From NCBI RefSeq assembly GCF_050916235.1, contig NZ_CP104854.1, forward strand, positions 3,720,001 to 3,784,000: 64,000 nt of DNA, in the 5' to 3' direction. Of this stretch, positions 25,178 to 33,112 are shown one piece after another; position 1 is the stretch's first letter, and the number at the start of each line of letters is the position of its first letter. Made by a program: the position numbers and the translations under genes. Source of the stretch: Maridesulfovibrio sp050916235 (GTDB lineage: Bacteria; Desulfobacterota; Desulfovibrionia; Desulfovibrionales; Desulfovibrionaceae). The notes below the pieces were generated by a model. It was not told the DNA's origin. It searched no databases and saw nothing but the letters and a program-made list of their open reading frames with translations.

Positions 25178-25855
25178 TTATTCCTCAACCCGCATGGCCT
25201 CGATGGGCCGCATGCGGGCGGCAATGAAAGCGGGGTAGATTACTCCCAGCAGGCTGAGCCCGAATCCCACTCCTATGGAGTAAAGAATGGACAGTCCGGC
25301 CTCTGCCGGGGAAAGCATGGTCAAAGCTTCGAATCCGAAGCGCAGCATGCCGATGAGAATTGCGATGAGCGCCCCGAACAGTGCCCCGAGTACTGACCCG
25401 GCAACACCCTGCATGGAGGCTTCGAGCACGAACAGGCGCAGTACAAAGCTGTCCAGCGCACCGAGGCACTTCATGGTTCCGATTTCCCGGAACCGTTCGG
25501 TGACCGCCATGAGCTGGGCGTTTACGATTCCCACGGTACATACAAGCAGGGACAGGATTACAATCCAGCGTTCTTTTGCACTGCCACCGGCCTCATAGCC
25601 CGATTTCTCAAGGGCTTTCATCAGTCCGGGATCACCTGAATTGTATAGCCCGTTTGAAATATCACTGCCTACTAGGACATAGGCCAGAAATGAAACCGCC
25701 AGAATAAGGCTGGTGACCGTGACCATGTTGCGCAGGAATCTTGATTTCAGGCTTTTCAGGCTGATTTCAAACGACTTGTCGAACGGAAGCACCACCTGGG
25801 CGACAATGTCCGTTGCTGAGTCCGGGTCCTGGAAGGGTATTCTCTTTTGCGACAT
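25178..25855 (-). CDS. FtsX-type ABC permease
   Basis: A 225-residue FtsX/MacB-fold permease. The start MSQKRIPFQDPDS is preferred; a TTG 20 codons earlier is the only alternative. One membrane helix (about 45-65, SLILAVSFLAYVLVGSD) is followed by a short extracytoplasmic segment of only about 35 residues, then the three-helix FtsX core including AVTERFREIGTMKCLGALDSFV, the coupling-helix pattern typical of this family, and the terminal VIYPAFIAARMRPIEAMR. The missing large periplasmic domain makes it a minimal subunit that may pair with the giant M28-FtsX protein. It is the first gene of the operon. Confidence 0.85.
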   Translation of the reverse strand: MSQKRIPFQDPDSATDIVAQVVLPFDKSFEISLKSLKSRFLRNMVTVTSLILAVSFLAYVLVGSDISNGLYNSGDPGLMKALEKSGYEAGGSAKERWIVILSLLVCTVGIVNAQLMAVTERFREIGTMKCLGALDSFVLRLFVLEASMQGVAGSVLGALFGALIAILIGMLRFGFEALTMLSPAEAGLSILYSIGVGFGLSLLGVIYPAFIAARMRPIEAMRVEE

Positions 25856-26224
25856 AAAAATCTTTACCGGACCTGTTCCGGGAAGGAGCAGATCCCTGCT
25901 TTTGCTGGATAACAAATAATCATGGCCTTCATAACATATATGCCGTCAGGGGCGATATGCAGGGAACACGATATAAGTCTGCATTCGGGCCATCTGTGGA
26001 CCGGATACAGAACTGTCACGAGTGTAGATTTATTTGATAGCTAAAATGTACTGAAATGCAAAGAGAAAATGTCAAGATGCTGTTAAGTTCGCGGCTTTGC
26101 ACTCATGTTCGAGCCTAAGCCGGATTCTCTTGCAATGGCGTGACAAAGCCGCGGGCGTGGTGTGTACGTCTACTGGAAAGTTTGTGTGCGGGGTGTGTTT
26201 ACAGCGTGGTTTCAGGGAGCGATG
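25856..26224. other. Intergenic region upstream of the FtsX operon
   Basis: This 369-bp region holds the likely promoter of the FtsX-ATPase operon (AT-rich part near 25900-26060) and, further on, a long inverted repeat CGCGGCTTTG / CAAAGCCGCG (26090-26153) that may end the glycan cluster transcript. No reading frame looks coding. Confidence 0.6.
26090..26153 (-). repeat. Long inverted repeat after the deacetylase gene
   Basis: Perfect 10-bp arms CGCGGCTTTG and CAAAGCCGCG separated by 44 bp. It is 70 bp downstream of the polysaccharide deacetylase stop. No T-run follows, so it may be a Rho-region hairpin or processing site. Confidence 0.45.
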
Positions 26225-27013
26225 CTAGGAAAGCATCATCCTCATATCCCGGATTTTGAATCCGGGGGTCCTTTTTATTTTTGCCAAAAGATAGTCGAGG
26301 AAAAGAACGGCTGTTCCGTTCATGCGCTGGTGGTGCAGCATCAGCCCTGCGTAGTCGGTTTTCACTGCATCCATAAACTGACGTTGCAGTTCCCTGACTC
26401 CTGCTTCGGGACTGTTTTTCTTGATCGTATGCAGGTCAACGTTGATGGGCAGGTCGGGAAGATTATCCAGCGGGCAGGGAGCCACATTGATGGATCTGGA
26501 AATTGCAACAAAGCCGAGGTCCGCGAGGCAGTGCATTGCTTCGCTGCTGCAGCGGTTCCACGGCGGAGTGAAGAACGGGCAGAAGTTCCTGCCCAGAAGA
26601 CGGCCCAGTTTTTCCCGTCCACGAGTCAGTTCCGCAGCTATTACGGCCTTGTCCCGTGATGGACCGAACTCGAATTTCTTGCCTTCCTTTGCGCAGTTTA
26701 TGTGCCGGTAACCGTGCTGGTGCATGCACCAGAGGCCGAGGTCAGGCCCAAGCACCTCAAGCAGTTCGCTGATGCGGGATTCGTTTACCCATGCCGGAAC
26801 AAGGGCAAGGGACAGCGGGACTTCATTCTTCTTGAAGACCGTGATCATTTCTGAGAACTGTCTGCCGGGATAGCCTATGTCGTCGGCACGGAAAAAGACA
26901 TCACAACCGCTATCGGGGATAGCGGCTTCAAGTTCCTTCCACCAGTGGTCGAATGATTCGATCAGTGTGGAGATTGAATTCTTCCAGATTGACGCAACGG
27001 GTCTGTGAGACAT
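26225..27013 (-). CDS. Polysaccharide deacetylase-like protein
   Basis: A 262-residue enzyme of the polysaccharide deacetylase (NodB/CE4-like) superfamily, which removes N-acetyl groups from glycans using a metal. The metal-binding Asp pair is in FFRADDIGYPG (about residues 40-50), the His motif in MHQHGYRH (about 96-103), and the loop PPWNRC near residue 148; LMLHHQ near the C-terminus supplies the last His. There is no signal peptide, so it may act in the cytoplasm on a lipid-linked or nucleotide-linked sugar. It starts 3 bp after the stop of the MurG-like gene, so both are in one operon. It closes the glycan cluster. Confidence 0.82.
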   Translation of the reverse strand: MSHRPVASIWKNSISTLIESFDHWWKELEAAIPDSGCDVFFRADDIGYPGRQFSEMITVFKKNEVPLSLALVPAWVNESRISELLEVLGPDLGLWCMHQHGYRHINCAKEGKKFEFGPSRDKAVIAAELTRGREKLGRLLGRNFCPFFTPPWNRCSSEAMHCLADLGFVAISRSINVAPCPLDNLPDLPINVDLHTIKKNSPEAGVRELQRQFMDAVKTDYAGLMLHHQRMNGTAVLFLDYLLAKIKRTPGFKIRDMRMMLS

Positions 27014-27016
27014 TAA

Positions 27017-28177
27017 CTACTTCCGGCTTTCTCTTAAAATCGCGGCTGACTTGCCTGAACCGTCCAAGTTTATACCATGATCGGGCGAAGTTCGATTACG
27101 ATTCAACAGGCCGTTTATAACATCTTCCATGGCTGAGGCAATAAGATCTTTCGGTTCCAGTACCTTAAGCGGAATATATCCGGCTATTCTTTCCGCACGC
27201 ATGCGCTGCTCATGGTTGTAGTCAAAGGGCAGTACAGCAGCGGGAATGCAGGAAGTCAGGATGTCCATGCAGGTGTTGTATCCGGCCATGGAGATCATGG
27301 CATCGGCGGCTGCAAGCAGGCCTGTGAAGTCCGGGGAAAACCTTTCAACATCAATATTATCATGTCCGGCAGCGAGGGCGCACAGTTCATCAAATCTGGT
27401 CCGGTCAAGAAACGGTCCTGTCAGCATCAGCAGCCGGGTGTTTTTCAGGTCCATACCCGAAAATCCGCGCAGGACAGCGTCCATCAGATCGCCGCCGACC
27501 TTGCCGCCTCCTGCACTGGCTATGAGCAGCTTTTCATGGTCAGCAAGGCCCATTGAGGCCCGGATTCTTTCCCTTGATCCCTGAGCCGGTCTACGGGCGG
27601 CAAAGCCAGTGTACAGGCAGGGTATTTCTATCCTGTTCATAAGTCCGAAGGTTTCATCCAGAGCTGCAATGGCAGGGTCGGAGTGGATAAGCAGCATATC
27701 AAAATATTTATTAAGGTATTTTACCACCTTTTCTTCATGTTTGCCGCCGTCTTTGCGTTCCACAAGTATGTCGCGCAGTGAACAGACCACCTGAACGTTC
27801 CCGAAGCGTCCTTCCCTGATGGAATCGAGGACCGGAATCAGCTCGAAGCGGAAAGCCTTGCGGCCGAAAGGAAAAAGCTCGATCAGGAAAATGTCCGGTT
27901 TTTCCTCCTCGAAGATACGCATGATGCTTTGCGCCCGTTCAGCCTTGATCTCTTCCAGATCACGTCCTTCATCGGTAGGCCGGAGGTCGCCGAACTTTTC
28001 GTTCATGCACAGGCCGGGAAGCTGGCGGTAGTCCACATTGGCCGGAAGATTCTGGTCCGGACGCTCTCCGCCCGCAACAAAAATGACCTGCTCACGATCA
28101 AGGGCACGGGCAATTTCTATGCTGCGAAAGAAATGACCCATTCCAAGGACATGTTGACAATAATGAATTACTTTCAT
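27017..28177 (-). CDS. MurG/GT28-like glycosyltransferase (paralogue 1)
   Basis: A 386-residue glycosyltransferase of the GT-B fold, MurG/GT28-like. The start MKVIHYCQHVLGMGH is chosen because it opens directly with the Gly-rich N-terminal loop (LGMGHFFRSIEIARAL) typical of this group; an upstream in-frame extension lies in repeat sequence. The C-terminal nucleotide-sugar domain shows AGGGKVGGDLMDAVL near residue 215 and the acceptor-side MISMAGYNTCMDIL near residue 300, followed by PFDYNHEQRMRAER. Two related genes are encoded at 31688-32857 and 33113-34294. Sugar and acceptor are unknown. Confidence 0.8.
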   Translation of the reverse strand: MKVIHYCQHVLGMGHFFRSIEIARALDREQVIFVAGGERPDQNLPANVDYRQLPGLCMNEKFGDLRPTDEGRDLEEIKAERAQSIMRIFEEEKPDIFLIELFPFGRKAFRFELIPVLDSIREGRFGNVQVVCSLRDILVERKDGGKHEEKVVKYLNKYFDMLLIHSDPAIAALDETFGLMNRIEIPCLYTGFAARRPAQGSRERIRASMGLADHEKLLIASAGGGKVGGDLMDAVLRGFSGMDLKNTRLLMLTGPFLDRTRFDELCALAAGHDNIDVERFSPDFTGLLAAADAMISMAGYNTCMDILTSCIPAAVLPFDYNHEQRMRAERIAGYIPLKVLEPKDLIASAMEDVINGLLNRNRTSPDHGINLDGSGKSAAILRESRK

Positions 28178-28199
28178 GTGTAAGTGCCTTTGGACGCCC

Positions 28200-28280
28200 T
28201 TATGCCTTCGGCGACCCTGCGGGAGCCTTAAACCCTTTGAAAAGGGTTTAAGAATCCCAAACTTTTTTATCGGGGCTTCG
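28200..28280 (+). repeat. Intergenic repeat copy C
   Basis: Begins GCCTTCGGCG and ends GGGGCTTCGCC like copy A; the core is a different hairpin, TTAAACCCTTT/AAGGGTTTAA (28230-28253), followed by AATCCCAAAC and a short T-run. It sits just upstream of the MurG-like gene start. Confidence 0.65.
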
Positions 28281-28539
28281 CCACCCTGAAGTATGAATCG
28301 GCAAAAAATGTTAATTAGTGTAATCACGCCATTAAATTTTTGGCGCAAACAGATTTTTAACTTATTGCAATCGAAGGCGTTGCAGCAAGATTAAAAGTGG
28401 CTTTTTGTCTACTCAAACCTGTCAGAAAGGAGAGTGGTTTGAGTTGCAATGTGAGACCGGCCTGTAGGTCTATAAACGGCTTAACTTTACCATTTGTTTT
28501 AATATTTATAACCGCAAAGCATATTAAAGCGTTTTTGGG

Positions 28540-28625
28540 AAAGGGGAGAGGAGTCCAGAGGAGAGGGGAAAACACTTTTTGGTTTTGGCAAAATGGTTTT
28601 CCCCTCTCCTCTGACCCCTGGATGG
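28540..28625. repeat. Intergenic repeat copy D (hairpin core only)
   Basis: GGAGTCCAGAGGAGAGGGGAAAAC and, 25 bp on, GTTTTCCCCTCTCCTCTGACCCC form a long stem. It has the core of copy A without the outer GCCTCC and CTTCGCC edges. Confidence 0.6.
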
Positions 28626-28640
28626 CCTTAAAAAGGCTGT

Positions 28641-29258
28641 TTACAGAATATCATTGAGTCTGTCGATGGAGAGTGTGCCGTTCCATTTCAGCCAGTGAAC
28701 GCGGCGGCGTTTGACGAGTTTTGGTTTATCGGCGGAAAAGTCGTGTCCGGCCAGTTTGTAGATGATGGTTTTAAGCACCCCTTCGTGGACCACGGCAAGC
28801 ACTTTGATATGGTCCTTGTTCACGATTTCAGAGAGTTTGGCCGCTCCCTCTTCAAGTGCGCGAATTCCGCGCTCGGACGTTTCTATGCGACTCTCTCCGC
28901 TGTTGGGGCGGAACATCCAGCCCTTGGCGATTTCTTTATCGAGTTTGCCGGGAAATTTTTCTTGCAGTTCATCGGTGGTGAGCCCTGACCATTCGCCCCA
29001 GTCCTGTTCGCGCAGTCCGGGCATCTTTAATGCGGGTAGCTGGAATCCTTCGGTTATGATGGAGGCTGTCTCTACGGCCCGCCCAAGATCGCTGGTGAGT
29101 ACGGCATCAAAGGTTGCCGGGTCGAGGGTATCACGCCAACTGGCAGCCAGCTCGCGTCCGTATTTTGTCAATGGCGAATCCATGTGACCCTGAATTCTGT
29201 TCTGCTCATTCCATTCGGTTACAGAGTGCCGTATGATTGCTATGCTGACCGTTTTCAC
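28641..29258 (-). CDS. Histidine phosphatase family protein
   Basis: A 205-residue phosphoglycerate-mutase-like phosphatase. The catalytic RHS is present (IIRHSVTEWNEQNRIQG, about residues 8-23); an RxxR and E-rich LREQDWGEWSGL motif near residue 82 and the second catalytic His in VVHEGVL near residue 152 are in place. The GTG start has a GGAGGGG ribosome site and lies inside the end of the GT4 gene, overlapping it by 53 bp. Such enzymes dephosphorylate sugar phosphates or related small molecules; here a role in the glycan pathway is plausible from position but unproven. Confidence 0.88.
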   Translation of the reverse strand: MKTVSIAIIRHSVTEWNEQNRIQGHMDSPLTKYGRELAASWRDTLDPATFDAVLTSDLGRAVETASIITEGFQLPALKMPGLREQDWGEWSGLTTDELQEKFPGKLDKEIAKGWMFRPNSGESRIETSERGIRALEEGAAKLSEIVNKDHIKVLAVVHEGVLKTIIYKLAGHDFSADKPKLVKRRRVHWLKWNGTLSIDRLNDIL

Positions 29259-30378
29259 TTTTCCCCTCCGGATGTATGAGTTTCAGCAGTTGTGATTCGA
29301 CATGCAAAAGATTCGACTGGAGATTGAATATCCGCCTGATGCGTTCGGGCGCTTCTTTGCCCATCCGTTCACGTTTTTCCCTGTCCCGCACAAGGGTGAG
29401 GATGCTTTCGGCCAGAGTGTTTATGTCTCCCTCGTCCGAGAGGAGTCCCGTTTGGCCGTGGGCCACGGCTTCTTTCGGCCCGTTGGTGGAATAGGCCACA
29501 ACAGGAAGTCCTGCCGACTGTGCCTCAAGGTAGACCATGCCCAGAGCCTCGTTTATTCCCGGAAAGGCGAACAGGTCGGCAGCACTGTAGTAGCGGTAGA
29601 GCTCAGACCGTGGAATCCGTCCAAGAAACACCACCTTGTTGCCAGTTTTCTGTCTCGCCTGTGCCTCAAGTCTTGCCCGGGCCTCCCCGTCCCCGGCAAT
29701 TATCAGCCGGACTTCAGGTTCCAGCCGGGCTACCTTTTCGAAGGCATTCAGCAGGTCAATCATGCTTTCGGCTTTTACATCCTCTCTCAGCATGGCTGTG
29801 GACATTATTACAGTGCACCCGTTCAGCCCCAGATCTGTCCGAATTCTGTTCCTGCTTTCCGGGCAGAAGCCGAATTCGTCCGTATTTATTCCGGGGAACG
29901 TTCGGGATAGTTTCTCTGATATAATAATTCGCAATAGATTGCAAAAGTCTATTTCTTTATTTGCAAATACATGATCAGCGTATAGGAGGGCTTTTTTGTT
30001 GGCTATATAGCCAGGCCAGGTCCTGAGATCGCGGCGGTATTTGGTTGCAAACACGCCCTGATATATTACGTATGGGATGCCAAGTCTGCGGGCTATTTCC
30101 GGCCCGAAAAGGTCGGGGGATTTGTGGTAGCTGTGGTAGGTGATCCAGAGGTCGGGGTTGAATTCCTTTACCCGTCTGAAGGTTTTCCGGAATTCAAGTA
30201 AAGCGCCTGCCCAGCATAATGGTCTTGATGTGATGTTCCAGAGCCGGATGCGGCTCGCAACTTCCATTTCATGTCCACGGGATTGCAGAAAATCGTACAG
30301 GCCGCGGCCTATCATCAGGTCGCCGGATGGGACAGGGTGATCAATCGGCTTATGCGGGGCAAAAAATGCAATTCTCAA
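29206..30378 (-). CDS. GT4-family glycosyltransferase
   Basis: A 390-residue retaining GT-B glycosyltransferase. The start is a TTG at 30378 (giving MRIAFFAPHKPIDHPVPSGD) with AAGGGGAG six bases upstream; a longer TTG start would place the ribosome site inside the gene. The N-terminal domain opens with FAPHKP...GDLMIGRGLYDFL and the C-terminal sugar-nucleotide domain has IAGDGEARARLEAQA, FLGRIPRSELYRYYSAADLF and the E-x7-E-like motif around NEALGMVYLEAQSAGLPVV. Lys and Glu of the GT4 family are in place. It precedes the phosphatase with overlap. The acceptor and sugar are not known. Confidence 0.85.
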   Translation of the reverse strand: MRIAFFAPHKPIDHPVPSGDLMIGRGLYDFLQSRGHEMEVASRIRLWNITSRPLCWAGALLEFRKTFRRVKEFNPDLWITYHSYHKSPDLFGPEIARRLGIPYVIYQGVFATKYRRDLRTWPGYIANKKALLYADHVFANKEIDFCNLLRIIISEKLSRTFPGINTDEFGFCPESRNRIRTDLGLNGCTVIMSTAMLREDVKAESMIDLLNAFEKVARLEPEVRLIIAGDGEARARLEAQARQKTGNKVVFLGRIPRSELYRYYSAADLFAFPGINEALGMVYLEAQSAGLPVVAYSTNGPKEAVAHGQTGLLSDEGDINTLAESILTLVRDREKRERMGKEAPERIRRIFNLQSNLLHVESQLLKLIHPEGKSENGQHSNHTALCNRME

Positions 30379-30425
30379 TGCTCTCCCCTTTAGTCGTTCA
30401 TAGTATGCCTCCGGAGGCAAAAAAA

Positions 30426-31691
30426 TCAGCCGGCCTTGATTCCGTAGAGTTCGTAGACGTCGGCCAGTTTGTTGATCCAGTACTTGTTGTCGAATATTTC
30501 GTGCACGCGCTGTTTGGCGGCAGGGATAACGGATTTACGGAACTCCTGATCGGTGAGCATTTTTTCCATGGCCTCGGCCATGGATTCGTGGTCGCGCGGC
30601 TCAACCAGCAGTCCGGTCCTGCCGTTTTCTATCAGTTCCGGTATGCCTGATACCGTGGTGGCTACAACGGGTACGGACATGGCCATGGATTCGGCAAGAA
30701 CGTTGGGTATTCCGTCACGGTCCCCGTTTTCGGCGATTTCACAGCCGATGGCGAAGAGGTCCGCCTTGCGGTACAGCTCAAGCACTTCTTCATGTGTTCT
30801 GGTGCCCAGCCATGTGCATTTGTGGGCGATGCCGAGTTTGTCGAGCAGGGCAAGGGTCTGCTCCCTTTCATCCCCGTCGCCGACTATCTTGTATGAAAAG
30901 TCTATACCCTTTTCGTCGAGGGTCTTGAGGGCCTTGAATACAGTGGGCAGACCTTTTTTGGCAGTGAATCTTGCCACGGTGAAAATTTCATAGGGCGCAC
31001 TGCTTGTGTGGTCCTTATCCGAACTGAACAGGGCCAGATCGATACCGTGGTAGACCTTGTGGATGGGTTTTCCTTCCGGTGCAATGGACTGCAGATATTC
31101 GCAGTTGTATCCGGTGCAGGTGACGGCGAACTTTGCTTCGGAAATCTTGGCAGTCACTTTTTCCGGCTTCTGGGTGTAGATGTCCTTGGCATGGGCGGTG
31201 AAGCTGAAGGGCAGCCCGGACAGCCTGCCGGCATCCCTAGCTACCGAACATGGGGAGTGGGCGAAATGGGCGTGGAAATGGAAAATATCCGATCCGGGCA
31301 GGATTTTTTCAACAATGTACTCCGCCTGAAGCATATGCTTGAAGGAGGCCTCACTACCGGTTTCGCGGTACACTTCCCAGATTTTGTCGATGCGGGAGGT
31401 GAATTCCGCGTCCTTGCCGTAGCGCGGGACCTTGAGTCCCGCATCTAGTTCGGTTGAACCGAAAAGCTCTTCAAGACAGCCTTCAAGTGTTGAAGGCAGG
31501 TATGATACTGCGGCCTTGATTTCGGAAATGGATTTGTGGGTGAAGGTCTCCCTCGGACGGCGCATGGAAATTATGTGAATCTTTACGCCACGCTGTTCAA
31601 GGAGTCTGATTTCGTTGGAAATAAAAGTCTCGGAAATTCTTGGGTAGCCCTTGAGAATCATCGCAAGGACTGGCTGTTTATCTGTACTCAT
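30426..31691 (-). CDS. GT4-family glycosyltransferase
   Basis: A 421-residue GT-B glycosyltransferase of the GT4 group. The ATG at 31691 overlaps the preceding gene's stop as ATGA, showing translational coupling. The N-terminal domain begins MILKGYPRISETFISNEIRLLEQRG and contains HFHAHFAHSPCSVA, as in exopolysaccharide transferases. The C-terminal domain has KKGLPTVFKALKTLDEKG, VGDGDEREQTLALLDKLG and the donor-binding DGIPNVLAESMAMSVPVVAT. It is the second gene of the operon that starts with the MurG-like gene at 32857. Confidence 0.87.
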   Translation of the reverse strand: MSTDKQPVLAMILKGYPRISETFISNEIRLLEQRGVKIHIISMRRPRETFTHKSISEIKAAVSYLPSTLEGCLEELFGSTELDAGLKVPRYGKDAEFTSRIDKIWEVYRETGSEASFKHMLQAEYIVEKILPGSDIFHFHAHFAHSPCSVARDAGRLSGLPFSFTAHAKDIYTQKPEKVTAKISEAKFAVTCTGYNCEYLQSIAPEGKPIHKVYHGIDLALFSSDKDHTSSAPYEIFTVARFTAKKGLPTVFKALKTLDEKGIDFSYKIVGDGDEREQTLALLDKLGIAHKCTWLGTRTHEEVLELYRKADLFAIGCEIAENGDRDGIPNVLAESMAMSVPVVATTVSGIPELIENGRTGLLVEPRDHESMAEAMEKMLTDQEFRKSVIPAAKQRVHEIFDNKYWINKLADVYELYGIKAG

Positions 31692-32857
31692 TTGCAATAT
31701 TTTTTGAAGTAGTCCACACGCTGATGCATCACGTCCAGACCGGTGAATTTGAAGTTTTTCACTGCATCTTTGATCTTCTGGGAATTGTTCAACAGGTTGT
31801 CCACCTTGCTCATTATTTCATCAGGTCCCAGTCTGTGCCAGGGCAGGAAATCCGCAAGATTCTGTTCTTTCAGCACCTGTGCTCTGATGGTCTGTTCAAG
31901 CCGGGGAGTTTCCCGGGGCACGATAAGGGCAACCTTTTTGTGCGAAAGAATTTCACAGAAGGTGTTGTAGCCGCCCATGCAGACGACAAGGTCGGCGTTG
32001 CTGAACAGTTTTTCCATTCTGCGGTAAAAATGGTAGAAAGTAACGCCCAGATCCTTGGACCGGCGTGCGAGATCCTGACGCTGTTCCTTGGCCATGAATG
32101 GACCTGTGACCATGATGGTTTTGAAATCCTGCGGTCCGTGTTTTTCAAGTCCCTTGAGGTAGGCGTCCATCATGGGATAGCCGTCTCCGCCGCCTCCTGC
32201 GGTGATGACCACCTGTTTCCTGCCGTTCTTGCGTTTTTCCGGGCAGGAGCGGGAATGGATCTTGCGGGGGATGTATCCGGTAAAAACCATCTTTTTGCTG
32301 ATGGATTCAGGGATGTTGTATTCTTCGATGGGGTTGTAGTATTCTTTATGCCCGTAGACCCATATTTCGGAATAAAGGTCTTCGAGCACTTCATATATGC
32401 CTTTCTCGGTCCAGTCCTGAATGGTGCTTTCGGCATCGTCCATGATGTCGCGCAGGCCGAGGATGGTGCGGGTTTTCCCGTTTTCCTTCATCCACTGCAG
32501 GGTGGGGATGATCTCATGCTTGAGTCCGCGCGGGGCCTTGTCGACTATGAACAGGTCCGGTTGAAAGCTTCTGGCGGTTGCATCTATAATTGATTGGCGG
32601 ATGGACATGGCATGTACCGGGTCTATTTTTATCGAATGAGGTACATAAATATCATTTGCCTGTTTGATCATCCCCGGTACACGGACGAAATCTATCTGTT
32701 CAGGAAACTCGAACCTTCCTACTATAGGCGATCCGGTAAGAATTAGTATGTTGACCCCTCTGCATTTCAGCTGCGATGCTATCGCCATGGTGCGTCTGAT
32801 ATGCCCAAGCCCGTATGTGTCGTGGGAATACATCAAAATATTGAAGGTCTTATCCAT
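31688..32857 (-). CDS. MurG/GT28-like glycosyltransferase (paralogue 2)
   Basis: A 389-residue GT-B protein related to MurG/GT28 transferases and to the gene at 27017-28177. It starts MDKTFNILMYSHDTYGLGHIRRTMAIASQL, the same Gly-His-Arg N-terminal loop. The C-terminal half shows VVITAGGGGDGYPMMDAYL near residue 215 and LVVCMGGYNTFCEILSHKKVALIVPRE near residue 310, the usual nucleotide-sugar-binding region. It heads the operon that includes the GT4 genes and phosphatase and is divergent from paralogue 3. Substrates are unknown. Confidence 0.82.
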   Translation of the reverse strand: MDKTFNILMYSHDTYGLGHIRRTMAIASQLKCRGVNILILTGSPIVGRFEFPEQIDFVRVPGMIKQANDIYVPHSIKIDPVHAMSIRQSIIDATARSFQPDLFIVDKAPRGLKHEIIPTLQWMKENGKTRTILGLRDIMDDAESTIQDWTEKGIYEVLEDLYSEIWVYGHKEYYNPIEEYNIPESISKKMVFTGYIPRKIHSRSCPEKRKNGRKQVVITAGGGGDGYPMMDAYLKGLEKHGPQDFKTIMVTGPFMAKEQRQDLARRSKDLGVTFYHFYRRMEKLFSNADLVVCMGGYNTFCEILSHKKVALIVPRETPRLEQTIRAQVLKEQNLADFLPWHRLGPDEIMSKVDNLLNNSQKIKDAVKNFKFTGLDVMHQRVDYFKKYCK

Positions 32858-33112
32858 TTACTGTACCGGGGTCAGGGTTAGATTGTCTGTTTTTCCGTGA
32901 AATATTTTGTCTTGCATCACTATGAACGATGGAATATCTAGCGAAAAGGCGTACATCTGTAAATCTTTAAAAGAAGAGTCAGTGTATCCGTGGTAATTTT
33001 TATTATTTTTTCCCGGTGGAAGCAATCCCTTTTCTAAACTTTTGTTGCAGGTGTAAAGTCTGTTTAACTTGTTGTAATAATGAAGTTTAGTTTTGAATTA
33101 TAAGGATTATCG

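Larger units (their letters stand above)
28178..28640. other. 463-bp intergenic region filled with repeat copies
   Basis: Contains repeat copy C (28200-28280), a distinct AT-rich middle (28300-28540) and a hairpin-rich copy D (28540-28625) between the phosphatase gene and the downstream MurG-like gene. No gene is evident. Confidence 0.6.

Noticed and set aside
28357..28575. 72-codon minus-strand open frame inside the repeat region
   Set aside because: It runs through repeat copy D and has no ribosome site or recognisable product.
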